Of a stretch of DNA of 64,000 bases, positions 44,741-55,433 are shown piece after piece. Each line of letters starts with the position of its first letter. The first letter of the stretch is position 1. The stretch is taken from assembly GCF_016920785.2 (NCBI RefSeq), contig NW_024609879.1, positions 15,997,145-16,061,144 of the forward strand. Reading direction: 5' to 3'. This DNA comes from Ixodes scapularis (taxonomy: Eukaryota; Arthropoda; Arachnida; Ixodida; Ixodidae). The notes under the pieces were generated by a model, which had not been told where the DNA came from, made no database searches, and saw only the letters and a program-made list of their open reading frames with translations. The position numbers and the translations under genes were made by a program.

Positions 44741-45075
44741 ACCAATAGGCCGGTACACCTATAGGCTGATACACCTACAGGCTGATACACCTCTAGGCCA
44801 ATACACCTACCATAGAATACCGCACATCTGCCTGCCCCCCCCCCCCCCCCATTCCACATTAAGCACCAATTCCCAAATTTCTAAGATCTGAAAAAATATG
44901 CACAGTAGATTGATATGTAAAATTGATGACCGGACAAGCGCCCATCCCCCATTTTTTTGTGATTATCTTTAAATTTTGAGTGGGCACTTATCCGGTATTT
45001 TACGGTATAGGCCGATACACCTATTGGCTGGTACACCTATTGGCCGATACTACCCATAGGTGTCAATAAACCAAT
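44741..45075. repeat. Degenerate 16-bp minisatellite in two blocks
   Basis: Units of the form TAGGCYGATACACCTA repeat at 44741-44815 (about 4.5 copies) and 45003-45050 (about 3 copies), separated by a C-run (44836-44850) and unrelated DNA. Confidence 0.8.
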
Positions 45076-45722
45076 AGGCTCTCAGTTTTCTCTGGGAATT
45101 TTTGCTAGGGCTCTTCTGTTATTGACTCTTTTGTTGTAGCAGGATACAATTTGTGGTTTGGCAAAATCAGATGAATCATTTGTTCCTCTTAGTGAAAAAT
45201 GTACATTGAAGCAGCAGAGGGCATTCTGAATCTGAATAATGGCAATTTTCGCACAAAAGCTGCTAGGGCCAGAGCATCAGTTCAAGGTGACACTATGGTA
45301 GCAGCTCACACAAGGAACAAAGTCAGAGGACCAGCAGGATTGCCTAGTGGCACTGACAAGTATCAAGGTAAAAATTAGGAATGCAAGCCAGAAAAGGCTC
45401 TGTCCTACCAATGTCATGAAATAGTAAGGCCAAAAAGTAGAAAAAACTAAGTATGCCACCAAAACCAATGTTTCCTCTTGAATCTGGGAGGTAGGAGATT
45501 ACCCCGGCTTCCAGGGTGCCGTCACAGGCCATACCGTCATCCTACGGCCAGGTTCAGAGGAACAAAGAAAAAAGGTTTAAAAAAATAATAAAGAAAACAA
45601 ACAAAAATTTTATTTTTCCGTTTGAGTGCCAAAAACTTATCCGAGGAAGAAAATTAGGAAGCGGCAAGTGCAAAGGTGCAATCCAAGCCAGTTGTATACA
45701 CATTTGAATGTCTGGCTTCATT

Positions 45723-45857
45723 CAGGGCGCCACAATCTTGCTCAATTAGGGTGCACTTGGACGCGTCATAATCCAATTACGAAGCCTTGCTAGTTCAATG
45801 TAATTGGATTATGGCTGCGCCCAAGTGCACCCCATTGAGCGAGGTGGCGGCGCCCTG
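45723..45857. repeat. Long foldback hairpin
   Basis: CAGGGCGCC at 45723 pairs with GGCGCCCTG ending at 45857; inside, GGGTGCACTTGG, CATAATCCAATTAC and their complements pair around a loop of about 19 bases. Arms are about 58 nt with small mismatches. Confidence 0.85.
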
Positions 45858-46024
45858 AGACCGGACTTGCAAACGTGTATATGATGCTAAAATCCATGCC
45901 CCCTGGTATTTGAAATTGGCCAACACAGGTTTGTTTATATTTATTTATTTATTTATTAATACTTTGAAGGCACTACCACAGGGAAAGTAAGGAACGACGC
46001 AGAAGGAGTAAGATGAAGAAAGAA
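45858..46024. repeat. (TTTA)n tract and spacer
   Basis: TTATTTATTTATTTATTAAT at 45940-45959. Confidence 0.7.
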
Positions 46025-46110
46025 TCTCGAAGAAAAGCTCACCGGAGAAAAGCTTACCGGAGAAAAGCTTACCAAAGATAAGCTCACCAAAGATAAGCTC
46101 ACCGCAAAAC
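46025..46110. repeat. 15-bp minisatellite
   Basis: AGAAAAGCTCACCGG repeats about five times with variants (AGAAAAGCTTACCGG, AGATAAGCTCACCAA); a further unit-like piece is at 46111-46140. Confidence 0.85.
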
Positions 46111-46140
46111 CGGCGGATGCGGAGAAAAGCTCACCGGCCA

Positions 46141-47789
46141 TTAAGCGTATGCGGAGAAACGCTCACAAATTTTTCTTCTTTTTATATGGAGGCTTTTGGA
46201 TCATGCGTAACATATATCAATTTATTATCATTAAAATTTGCCAGCTTGGTAAAAAAGAAAATGTCCTTTTCTGTATTATTTGTTACTTATTGGGTATATT
46301 GCTCCCAAATTAATAATTGCGAGCGAGTGTTTTCTGTGGCTTATTCTTTAGGCAACGAAAGCCCAACTCAAAACTTTATGAACTTGAAGAACAGGAAAAA
46401 GTTCGAAAACTTAATAATGTCTGCCTAAAACCTAAAAGTCAAAACTGTAAATGCCAAAAATTTGAAAATGCATGCGCAACAATGCAGTGCCTGAAATTCT
46501 CTTTGAAGCTTTTGTTAACCTTTGAAAATAGGACAAAACAGTAAGAAGGATATTGAAACTTTCTTTTTTTTTCACGGAGAAGCACCTTTTCCAGCCGTTA
46601 GTGCTGGTGTTTCCATACGTTGCCTTTGTGTGATAGTGCCTTTCTACAGTGAGCCACTCATGACCTTCAGAGCTGCACACTGGCACAGTTGTTACTAGTG
46701 ACCTATATAAGTAGTCTTCTATAAGGTAGCAAATATGGCGAGTTGGTAAACGTTATACATGATGAAAACCGCTCAAACGGCGACGACGGAGTGCAAACAA
46801 CAAACATGACAGGACGAATCTGTTTTCGCAACTAAAGTTTTGTTGGTAAAATTAACCGAAAAGAAAACAGCGAGTGTCGAGCGCAACAGCGACGCAAATG
46901 AAGAATCGTTATTTCCAAATGTTGTCAAACCATCCTTGATGATAGGATCATATTTAAAGACGGATTTTAAGAGATTATACTTTGCTCCTAGCTACATCAC
47001 TTATCATAGATCGGCTAACCAGTTGAAAAGACCAGAAGACCCACTGGAAGGGCCAATGTTGAAGATGGAACACCATCTGTCACGACATCCAAGGAACTTA
47101 GTTCCTTGGACCTCATCGATGGCCAGAGAGCTTCTTATGATAATATCTATCTACGGGGAACTTCAACTCCCATATTGATCTCGACAGTACAAACTTAGTT
47201 AAACAGACAAATAAGCTTAGTTGTAGAGCTTGTCCAATTCTACGTTCAGAACACAACAATTATTAACAATTTGGCCTGCTCCCTTCCTTTCCCATTTTTT
47301 GTTTTAACGATATGCTGTCATGCTGTCGTTCTGTTAGCAACTCCACCTACTCCACGTAACTCCAAGCATTCCGATTCGCTTTAGGCAAGGAGCTGGTGAA
47401 GCTCTATTAGGATCTATTTGCGAGGCGTAACTAGGCGCCTTAATGAAAACAGGACTTTTTAGCTGTTAGCGGTACTGGCTCGGTGACACAAAATGCCGGC
47501 CTATGCGAAGTGATACAAATGATATAAAGGGCCAGTACCGTCTACCTTTGCATGGTTTAGACTAGGTGGCGGAAGTTGCCAAATTAAACAAAGGTGGCAG
47601 CTTTTCACGCCACACTACTGACGCTACCGCTTATCTATCCATCTTGGTATGTCGCGTTCGTGGTTCTTCGTTTCCGCATAGCCATTCCTGCTATTTTTCT
47701 ATGTTATTTGTTCTTTGTTGTGCTGTGTCCAGTATCTGCTTGGCATGAATCCCAAAGAAGAAAAGATAACTTTGATATGAACTTTCTTT
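46141..47789. other. No recognised gene; one unassigned frame
   Basis: A plus-strand frame at 46840-47178 (112 codons; KRLYFAPSYITYHRSANQLK, Lys/Ser-rich) is longer than its AT-rich surroundings would give by chance, but I do not recognise it and see no splice or promoter context. Confidence 0.35.
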
Positions 47790-47891
47790 GAAAAATCAAT
47801 TGCATGCTCTGCAGTTTGCAAAGCATGTAACTCGACTTTGAAGAAACCCTCTAGTACAACGAGCCCACTTGTCAACCACTTCAAAAGTACC
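47790..47891 (+). pseudogene. BED zinc-finger relic (hAT-type)
   Basis: KSIACSAVCKACNSTLKKPS then STTSPLVNHFKST and a stop. The C-x2-C pair, the S-T-S-x-L run and the first His are those of a BED finger, the N-terminal DNA-binding module of hAT transposases and ZBED proteins; the last His is lost. No transposase domain is linked to it here. Confidence 0.55.
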
Positions 47892-48583
47892 TAAGCATAA
47901 AGCACCCTACTTGCAGTAGCCGTCCATTAAGCACAAGAAGCCTAAAGCTAAAGATTCTAGTCAGCCAACCTCTCCAGGCAAACCAGTCTATTCACAGTGG
48001 CTGTTGGTAAAAGATAAGTGCCCGTTCAGGGATGGCAAGTGCGAACGTTGTGTTCAAGAGTAAAGGTGGGAGAGTACAAACATACAATATCGCCTTTCAG
48101 AAACTGGAGGGAACAGGCATCTATATAAGTCCGGGCACTTGATTGCGCAACCTACTAATGCATTCAGAATATCACAGACAAACAGAGTTCCATTTCCAAC
48201 TGTGCTTGTTTCATGTTTCTTTTTATATTGTAATTATTAGGGTGCACTATCTGATATATATATAAAGCAACAAGTCATGGACCCTTCACTAAGCAATCCT
48301 ACGGATACTGCAATCCCCAGTCTCAGTACCCAAAGTAGAGGCTCATCACAGCTGCCACCGAAGCGCTATCGGTAAATTTTCTTCACATAAGATGTGAACA
48401 CACATGCCTGCAAGAATGGTAGGATGCACATGCGCTTTTCCGTGTTTCCAAAAGCAGGCGAGCTTCCGGCAGATGATGCAGCCCTGCGCATTATTAGGAA
48501 AAATTGCGGACATAAATACTGGAGATATTTGTCCGCATTAGTACATCACTTACTACCTGAAATACTGTTCTGGCCCCTTGCAG

Positions 48584-48806
48584 CTTTATTTGGGCCATGG
48601 TACATTCGTCCAAGACCACAAGTTCATGTCGGCCGAAAAGACTACCCCAACCGAGTCTTGGTTTTGTGGGCTACTGCTTCGCCAGCTCTGCACGCATGAG
48701 GAAATGGTCAAGAGAAGTGTGACCAGACAACCTTCCCGTCGCAACCTCAAGAAAGGTGCTGCAAAGAGAAAGCCCATCACTCCTGCGAAGGTGGAGGCCG
48801 TAAAGA
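48584..48806 (+). pseudogene. BEN-domain-like exon, second copy
   Basis: After TGGCCCCTTGCAG: LYLGHGTFVQDHKFMSAEK, FCGLLLRQLCTHEEMVKRSV, RRNLKKGAAKRKPITPAKVE and a donor-like GTGGGTA. Parallels the exon at 19464 position by position. An upstream exon-like piece (48275-48373, ending in PPKRYR at GGTAAAT) and a downstream exon (49389-49564) support a spliced gene whose remains are spread over about 1.3 kb. Confidence 0.55.
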
Positions 48807-49228
48807 GTGGGTATTGTTTTTATTTATGCATGCTTTATAGGGTCGACGTCAAATGACACGACAGACATAAAGCAGGATGCTCAATTGTTTAGGATGTGTA
48901 TACCACAATATATGCATTAATAAATTGCATATTTTGGCGCTTTTTGGCGCTTCGCTGTGCAGAGGTCAACCTGGTAGTGTATTTGCTAACTCATTTTTTA
49001 GAATTATGGTCTAAATATTGAACTGCTGTTGACTTGCGCGTTTAGGTCACACCACTGAAGTGTCTATTTGGTCTAAAGAGTCTAGCTGTAAATAGCTAGG
49101 CATTGAATAAGAGCATATACCAGAAAAGTATTGCTGCAAAGAACCCAACTGTAGGGTTGCTGTATTTATGTACAAATCAACCCACTGTCAATGATTGTAA
49201 ATCTACAATAGCCAAACCCTCTTTGTGA
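48807..49228. other. Intron-like spacer of the BEN-type relic
   Basis: AT-rich; no coding signal. Confidence 0.4.
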
Positions 49229-49273
49229 GATTTGACTCTTCATGGTCCTTTCAGGACCATGAAGAGTCAAATC
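49229..49273. repeat. Perfect 21-bp inverted repeat, 3-nt loop
   Basis: 49229-49249 and 49253-49273 are exact reverse complements around TTC. Confidence 0.95.
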
Positions 49274-49388
49274 GCATAACCATATTACACTGCTCATATT
49301 GGTCTGTATGACTTCTTTTCCCATTGTTTGTAGGAAACTTTAACCACTTCTAATTGTCTCCAGCTATACATTTTTTATGCTTTTGCAG

Positions 49389-49564
49389 TTCGCTTGACCG
49401 ACTACATCAAGGGGAGAAGAACAGCCATGGCCGATGGGGAGCGCCTTGACGAATTGAAGACCATCCTGTTGAATTTCTTTAGTGAAAAGAACAGGCCGGA
49501 AAGGGAACCTTGTAAGCCGAAAGCAGGAGTGGAAACTCCACTGGTGAACGACCCAACAGCTTAG
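49389..49564 (+). pseudogene. C-terminal exon of BEN-type gene
   Basis: Begins after TTTTGCAG and ends at TAG 49562-49564: VRLTDYIKGRRTAMADGERL, DELKTILLNFFSEKNR and a Pro/Lys tail. The acidic-basic helical composition and the position after the BEN exon suggest it is the terminal exon of the same gene. The frame is open throughout, so this copy may be recently alive, but the upstream exons cannot be joined with confidence. Confidence 0.42.
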
Positions 49565-49791
49565 ATAAGCATCCAGGTTTATTTAAGCTCAGCGCGTTTG
49601 ACATTTCAAGCCAACGGAATGCGTTGATATACCCAGAGACTTTTACACCAACATGGTTATCAGATGTGAAACAAACTGGTTTAATTCAAAATTCATTTCC
49701 AGTTAGTTGATTGCCGATTTGAAATGAACCGGTGTAATTTTCAGGTTATATCCAACTTTGGAATGTACCAGTTCATTTACGGGTAGCAATA

Positions 49792-50890
49792 CAGTCGAAC
49801 CTCGATATAACGAACTTCAATGTAACGAAATCCTCGATTTAACAAAATGTTTTATTTTTCATAATTTCTTGCCCATGGACCCTATGTATTTTTAGTCTCT
49901 ATATAACGAAGTCTATTTTGCTGCTATTTCAATATAACGAAGCGCCATTGCCATAGAAGGCAATAAATAAATAGACTCTAAAAAACAACTTCGCAAAAAA
50001 ATTGTGGTTAAAAAAAAATTATGCGCAAACGCGAGCGCTTGATAGGTTACTTCACGGGGACAGGCCTTCCAACGTTCCTAGGCTGCCCGAGGATGCGGCG
50101 CCGGTAGCGCCGGCGAGGCATGTGGCAAAGCGGATTCCGCGGGGCTGGCCAGAAAATGTTGAGCAAAAAGTTTACACGGCATAACAGCATCACCACTGAC
50201 ATTCACTGATCATCATAGTCCATTGTACCGCGGGTAGCGCGGGAGCCAACTTCAGCGGGGGAGCGACGTGATGGCGCGACCGCACGGGCAGTGCCATCTA
50301 GGAGAAGACCGAGAAGACCGATTATCGTCTTGCGAGCGTGATGTAAAGCAAAGGCGCAAGCACACTGAGCACACTGTGGGCGCAAAGGGGCAAGTAAACT
50401 GTGCGGGCAAGAGTGCTGTGTCGGTTGGAAACATTGGCACCGCCTAAACTAAACAGCTTTATTTTTCAACCGGGCGGTTCACTCACGTGCTTGCTGCCAT
50501 AAGAAAACGTAAAGTTCTTTCTTTGGATGAGAAAGCAAACGTTTTGGACGCTATCCTGAAGAAACTGCCGAGATCACGAGCACTCGGGAAGTGCTCGACG
50601 CAATGGACGTACTGAGGAGATACACGGCGTCGCATGGGCAGCAAGATGCCGTGCAAGCGCTCTGGGCGCTCGAACGCCGTATGACGCCGCTGCTACTGTC
50701 GGACAAGGCGCAAGCAAAACTCGCGGACTACTTTGCCCCTAAATAAATGTCATTTTCGGTGAGTTTTCATACCCGTAAAATGCTTCGGAATTTTTTTTGC
50801 ATGCTAAAGCCAAATTTCAATTTAGCGAAATTTCAATTTAACGAAGTAAATTGCGAATTTTACCGACTTCGTTACATTGAGGTTTAACTG
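49792..50890 (+). mobile_element. pogo/Tigger (Tc1-mariner) deletion derivative
   Basis: TA at 49790 and 50891 flank inverted ends CAGTCGAACCTCGATATAAC and, on the opposite strand at the right, CAGTTAAACCTCAATGTAAC. Inside, plus strand, RKRKVLSLDEKANVLDAIL is the start of a CENP-B-like HTH, and after a deletion VLDAMDVLRRYTASHG and KAQAKLADYFAPK is the end of a Tigger transposase. The DDE catalytic core is missing, so this is a non-autonomous copy moved in trans. Low-level repeats of the terminus (TATAACGAA) occur several times near the left end. Confidence 0.9.
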
Positions 50891-50892
50891 TA

Positions 50893-51209
50893 TACTGGTT
50901 CAGGCACGGTTCGATTCCCAGATTCCATTCCGGTGAGACTCACCGATATGATTCCTGGTTCAATAATTCATATTGCAACCCGACAATAAGACCATTAAGG
51001 AAATTCATGCCGTTTTTTTAAGTAGGGCAGTCTCTCAGCAAGTGAGTGGAATGCTGGGGAGTGTTTGGTCCACCACTGCTGGGCCGGGAGTGGCTTCGGG
51101 TCATTCGACTGGGACCTGAACCATCTGTCAAGGTCAGATTCTTTTGTTCCTAGCTGCGTGAAGGAGGCTCGAAGCTTCACTCTCGAGGTACCACCCACTT
51201 TTCAACGAT
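50893..51209. other. No recognisable gene
   Basis: Spacer, possibly decayed gypsy coding just before the next feature. Confidence 0.35.
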
Positions 51210-52330
51210 GAGCTTGGCACTATTACGGAAGAACAAGCAGAACTCGTTTTCAAACCAGAGCATCGGCCAAAGTTTCTTAAAGCCAGGAAGTTCCATTCGC
51301 TTTGCAAACGGCAGTGGAAGCAGAGCTGTTAAAATCGCAAAAGATGGGCATTATCACAGCTGTGACCACATCCAAGTATTTTTCGCCTCTTGTACCAATT
51401 ATCAAGAAAGAGGGGAGCATACACCTTTGCGGTGATTACAAGATCCTTGTCCTGATGTCGACCGGTATCCCCTGCCGAAGGTTGATGACTTGTTTGCAGC
51501 GCTGTCAGGGGGCATAAACTTTTCAAAGATTGACCTTAATTGGAAAAATCAGCAAGTGGTCATGCCAGAGTCAACAAAACAATACTTTTGAACACGCACA
51601 AGGGATTGTTCGTGGTCAACAGACTCCCCTTTGGAATTTCATCCGCACAGAGAATCTTTAAAAGAATAATAGATAGCATGCTGAAGGTCCTAACCGACAT
51701 TTGTAGTTACCTGGATGATAATCTAGTGACCCGAGAAACCACTGAAGAACATTTGGCCAACCTCAAAGCCATCATGAAGATTCTTCTTAAACGCGGGGTC
51801 AGAGTGAAAAAAGAAAAATGTTCCTTTTTTTAGCAGAATATTTGCTACCTCGGGCACAGAATTAGTGCCAACCACATCTCAGCATCGGCGGACAAAGTCA
51901 AAGCGCTACTCAAGCCACCAGCACCGAAAACCAAGCAGCAGCTACAGTCCTTCTTGGGCGTCATCAACTACTACGTACAGTTTGTCCCCCATCCTGCAAC
52001 TGTTGTAGAACCCTTCTACAGGCTTTTGAAGAAGGACCTTTCCTTTCCCCAACACTATGCTTTTAGTTGTGCTAGATGCACACTCGAAGTGGTGAGAGGT
52101 GTTTGTGAGAACTTTTTGCTCATTTTGGTTTCCCCGAAACAATTGAACAATTGTTTCAGATTACAATCCGCAGTTCACGTCGCAGAACTTCAAGCACTTT
52201 GTGGGAAAGACGGGCTGCCATCACGTCCCGACTGCTTCCTACCACCCGAGCTCAAACGGCCTCGCAGAACACTTCATTCAAACTGTCAAGACCGCTCTTT
52301 GCAAAAGAGAACCAAGGCGAGCCAATACAG
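51210..52330 (+). pseudogene. Ty3/gypsy pol relic, RT joined to integrase by deletion
   Basis: Frames give KSQKMGIITAVTTSKYFSPL and IIKKEGSIHLCGDYK (RT start), then VNRLPFGISSAQRIFKRIID, YLDDN (51708; YLDDIL usual) and EEHLANLKAIMKILLKRGV, then YLGHRISANHI and QQLQSFLGVINYYVQFVPHP. RNase H is absent: at about 52050 the sequence jumps to integrase, LLVVLDAHSKW (first Asp), PQFTSQNFKHFVGKTGC and SSNGLAEHFIQTVK (Glu). Stops and shifts are frequent. It is cut off at about 52330 by a Penelope-like insertion. Confidence 0.85.
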
Positions 52331-52743
52331 GTAAAGCTGCCGGACTGTGTTTAAGCCTGCATACACTTTGGCAAACGCGTTTGCTAAGCCGAAAGACATT
52401 ACTCCCGCCAACGCCCAAACAGGTGTAGTGTACAAGGTGAACTGTGTCGACTGCGACGCCACGTACATCGGAGAAACCAGCAGACGGAGGAGCACTCGGC
52501 TTAAGGAGCACAGAAGGAATGTGGTGAAGGCCACTCACGCCACTAGAGGCAAGTCTGAGCTCGTTGACCACAGCTGGACGACGGGCCATACGTTCGACTT
52601 GGACAATGCGGCGACCTTGGCTCGTGAGCAACGTTGGGGCCCAAGGAACTTTCGTGGAATCGTGGTTTATCCGCCGGGACCCTAAGGCGTGCAACACGAA
52701 TCGGGGCCCCCTATCGGACGTTTACGGGGACTTGTTAGATTAG
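52331..52743 (+). pseudogene. Penelope-like GIY-YIG copy (type A) inserted in gypsy
   Basis: Starts in the linker before the nuclease (VFKPAYTLANAFAKPKD), then GVVYKVNCVDCDATYIGETS, STRLKEHRRNV, ELVDHSWTTGHTFD and, after a one-base shift near 52645, VESWFIRRDPKACNTNRG with a stop at 52741. It has the same arrangement as 9671-10523 (about half of positions identical over the nuclease by eye) but begins later. A hammerhead-like motif follows at 52788. Confidence 0.82.
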
Positions 52744-52974
52744 AGTCGACTGGTTTTCGACTCTCCCCACCACCGGGCCAGTTCATACCGATGATGCCAC
52801 CCGGAGAGGTGGCGAAACGTCTGTGTTGTTATATATTTTTTATTGTGTTAAGCCAGTATAAACTTATTTCAATATGACTACCCCTGGCTTTTGGAACATA
52901 TTTGCATAAGCATATCACAGTAACGTGGCTTTGTCCCAGAAACCTGTCTGCTCCTTCGCCTCTGCCGACACACA
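52744..52974 (+). repeat. Penelope-like 3' UTR
   Basis: Contains the hammerhead-like motif and near 52884 GGCTTTTGGA...TTTGCAT, shared with the end of the copy at 9671; the element probably ends near 52910. Confidence 0.5.
52788..52820 (+). ncRNA. Hammerhead-like motif in Penelope-like 3' UTR, copy 2
   Basis: CCGATGA (52788-52794), T, a perfect 6-bp stem GCCACC/GGTGGC with loop CGGAGA (52796-52813), then GAAAC (52814-52818). Same layout as 10563; the core U is C here, which would weaken or abolish catalysis. Confidence 0.4.
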
Positions 52975-53463
52975 ATAGAAGGAACTGATGCTGGCCACAC
53001 TGTGTGACCCAAGATTTAAGGCCATTTTCTTCTCTACGTCGTACGACCGCACACGGGCTATTGAACTGCTGGCGGCGGAGATCGCTGATCGAAGTTGTCG
53101 CATTGAGTTCCCAGCAGTCGAGCAGACAGGAACTTTACTGCCACCCATCGACCAGCACCAAGGACGTTGGTGTCACAAAAGAGCCAATGCAACAACACCA
53201 GACCCTACAGCCAGGAGGTCAAAAAGTACTTTAACGAACCTCTGCTCCCCAGAAAAAATGACCCATTAAATTACTGGAAAGAACACAGAGCTGCGCTGTA
53301 TCCAGGCATAGCAAAAATTGCTTTGAGGTACCTTCGCATCCCAGCTACAGAGGTGCCCAGCGAGCACATGTTCTCGACAGTGGGCAACACGGTGACATCT
53401 TGCAGAGAAAACCTGAAGCCTGCACACCTGGAGCAGCTAGTGTTCTTGCACGACAATTTGTAG
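52975..53463 (+). pseudogene. hAT-superfamily transposase C-terminus
   Basis: First frame: LATLCDPRFKAIFF, the D-P-RFK block before the hAT dimerisation region. After a shift near 53180: YFNEPLLPRKNDPLNYWKEH, YPGIAKIALRYLRIPATEVP and SEHMFSTVGNTVTSCRENLK up to a stop at 53461; this is the hAT C-terminal dimerisation domain. The N-terminal BED and the DDE core are absent. Confidence 0.88.
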
Positions 53464-54041
53464 TTCACAAGCTGTGCCCCACTAACAACAAGCTACCTAA
53501 GCAGTTTTTTTTTTTTGTATTTAGAATAAAAGTTCATATTTGACTTTTTGGTTATGCGCGAGAAGTGAGAGGAGCGCGTTATGACCGATTTCCGGAACAC
53601 TGACAAAATTCCAGTGCTGAAAGAGAAAAAAAAAATGGCAGGATAAGCTGCGTCGGCTCCGGTGCGGGTCTGCGGATTGCTCGCTTTTGTTAATAAAAAG
53701 TGCTCAAGGTAAGACGTTTGAATTTTTTTTTTCAGCTCAGGCTTTCTTCGGAAAATGCATTGGAGCGTATTTTGTTTCATATATGCTAATAAACAATGTA
53801 AACGTTAATTTGACGCCGTGTTTTGATCGCCATTGCATGGGAACTAGGTGAATATACCCGCTGGGCAGTCAAGTTTTGCCTGACACGTCGCACCATCTAG
53901 TATGAAATATTTACAACACTGAGTCGGCCCCTTCATTATTTTTGTTTTGCTCACGTACTGCTAGTTTTGTTGGATCACTGCATCTGTTCTGACTCTATAT
54001 TTTGTGGTTAGAACGCTATCAACTGTCCCGTTTAATCCCGG
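53464..54041. other. No recognisable gene
   Basis: AT-rich with homopolymers; AATAAAAG at 53525 could be the old poly(A) signal of the hAT relic. Confidence 0.4.
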
Positions 54042-55425
54042 ATGGCTCCACCGAAGAGCAAATATTCAACGACATCGAAGTGTCGGTGCTGTTGTGTGAA
54101 AGACTGCCAACAGCGTGAAGGCCTAGCGGGCGTGAAGCTCCACAGGTTCCCATCGAGGTCGTGAGAAAAAGAACACCGTCAAAGATGGATAAATGCCGTA
54201 AGACGCATCAAGTAAGTGTTCGCGTTACATATCGTCATTCGAGGTTTAATGTTAGCAATTGATGCGCTTGAAGCGCGGCCCTAGGCAAGGCTCGATCGTT
54301 CGATGCGACGACTCCGTAGAGTCAGGGGAGTCAGGTTAAACCTGTTGACGTGCTCGTAACTGTTAGCTGTGCCGTTTACCGGCTGCATACTACCAGTTGC
54401 CCTGCAGACACTTTTTGTTTGAACAATGTTTTGGGGGCTGCACTAATATTTCAGACAGTATTCGCTAGGACAGCGGCTCGTAAAAAGCTTTACCGGTATC
54501 AGTGTGCTCAGAAAGCTCCATCACGAGACCGCACTTCCCGATGCCGAAACCGGCTACCGTTTCTATTCTAGTAGTAATGTGAATTTAGTTCATAACTACA
54601 TACTGTTTAATGTTGGTAAGCTGCTTTGGGCATGCGTCTGTGAAATGTAGCTTGAGCAGCTATCAGCGAGGTGATATAAATCGCTGCTCATAGTGCGACT
54701 AAGTGCTTTTAAACAGTAATGTGGCCTTGGGGACTGACCCTACTTGGTAAGTCCTGATTTACCGGAGCTATGATTTCACGGAGGGGTAAAGAACTCTAAA
54801 ACCGTATTAAATAGAGATAGGCACGAAGCACTAGTAAAAGTGGTAGCTTACATGTCTTGCTGTGTTCTACATGTAAGTCAGGTTTGATCCTAATTCTTTA
54901 CTCCAATGCTTCAGTGATAATGGCTCGGACTGGATGCCCAACAAGAACTCAAGAATATGCTCGGACCCTTTTGTGAATAACGAACTAAGAAACATCGAGA
55001 GCCACCCCGGTTATATCCCGACGCAATTCCCACTCGTGTACAAGAAACGGAATCCGGAACCCGATGCCCGAGTCAGGAGGTTTGGCAGGTAAATGTTTAC
55101 TCAACTTATTTGTATTTGGACAATGAGTGTGTGTAGAGTGCCATCCAACAGTGCTGCAAGTGGCTGCTTTTGCCTAAAGTGTCACAAAAGTATGCTTTTT
55201 CCCAGAGGGAAATGAGCAGGAATGTAGACTTTGGTTGTGCCATATTTCCAGGTGGAGGGAGAGAGCAGCTGGTGCAGCTGCTTCATGTCCACCATCTCTA
55301 GGACCACAACAGTCAGGTACCACAAGCCCAGTACCTGATGAGCACAATTTGGATTGCAGCGAAAGCCCAGAACATGGACTACTGCCCCCTGTCAAGCTGT
55401 TGAACTTCAAGAGCAGTGTTCAGTG
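54042..55425 (+). pseudogene. Three-exon THAP-domain pseudogene
   Basis: Exon 1 (54042-54211): MAPPKSKYSTTSKCRCCCVK, LHRFPSRS, an in-frame TGA, then RQRWINAVRRIK and donor GTAAGT. Exon 2 (54915-55088) in the correct phase: DWMPNKNSRICSDPFVNNEL and HPGYIPTQFPLVYKKR, donor GTAAAT. Exon 3 (55252-55425): a Pro/Ser/Gly-rich segment ending PVKLLNFKSSVQW at GTAAGT. The splice phases agree across both introns. The C2CH zinc finger is complete in layout, but the His ligand of CSDHF is Pro (CSDPF). With the TGA this makes the DNA-binding domain non-functional. P-element-type transposase is the likely parent; nothing of it follows because a MITE starts 9 bases after exon 3. Confidence 0.78.
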
Positions 55426-55433
55426 GTAAGTTA

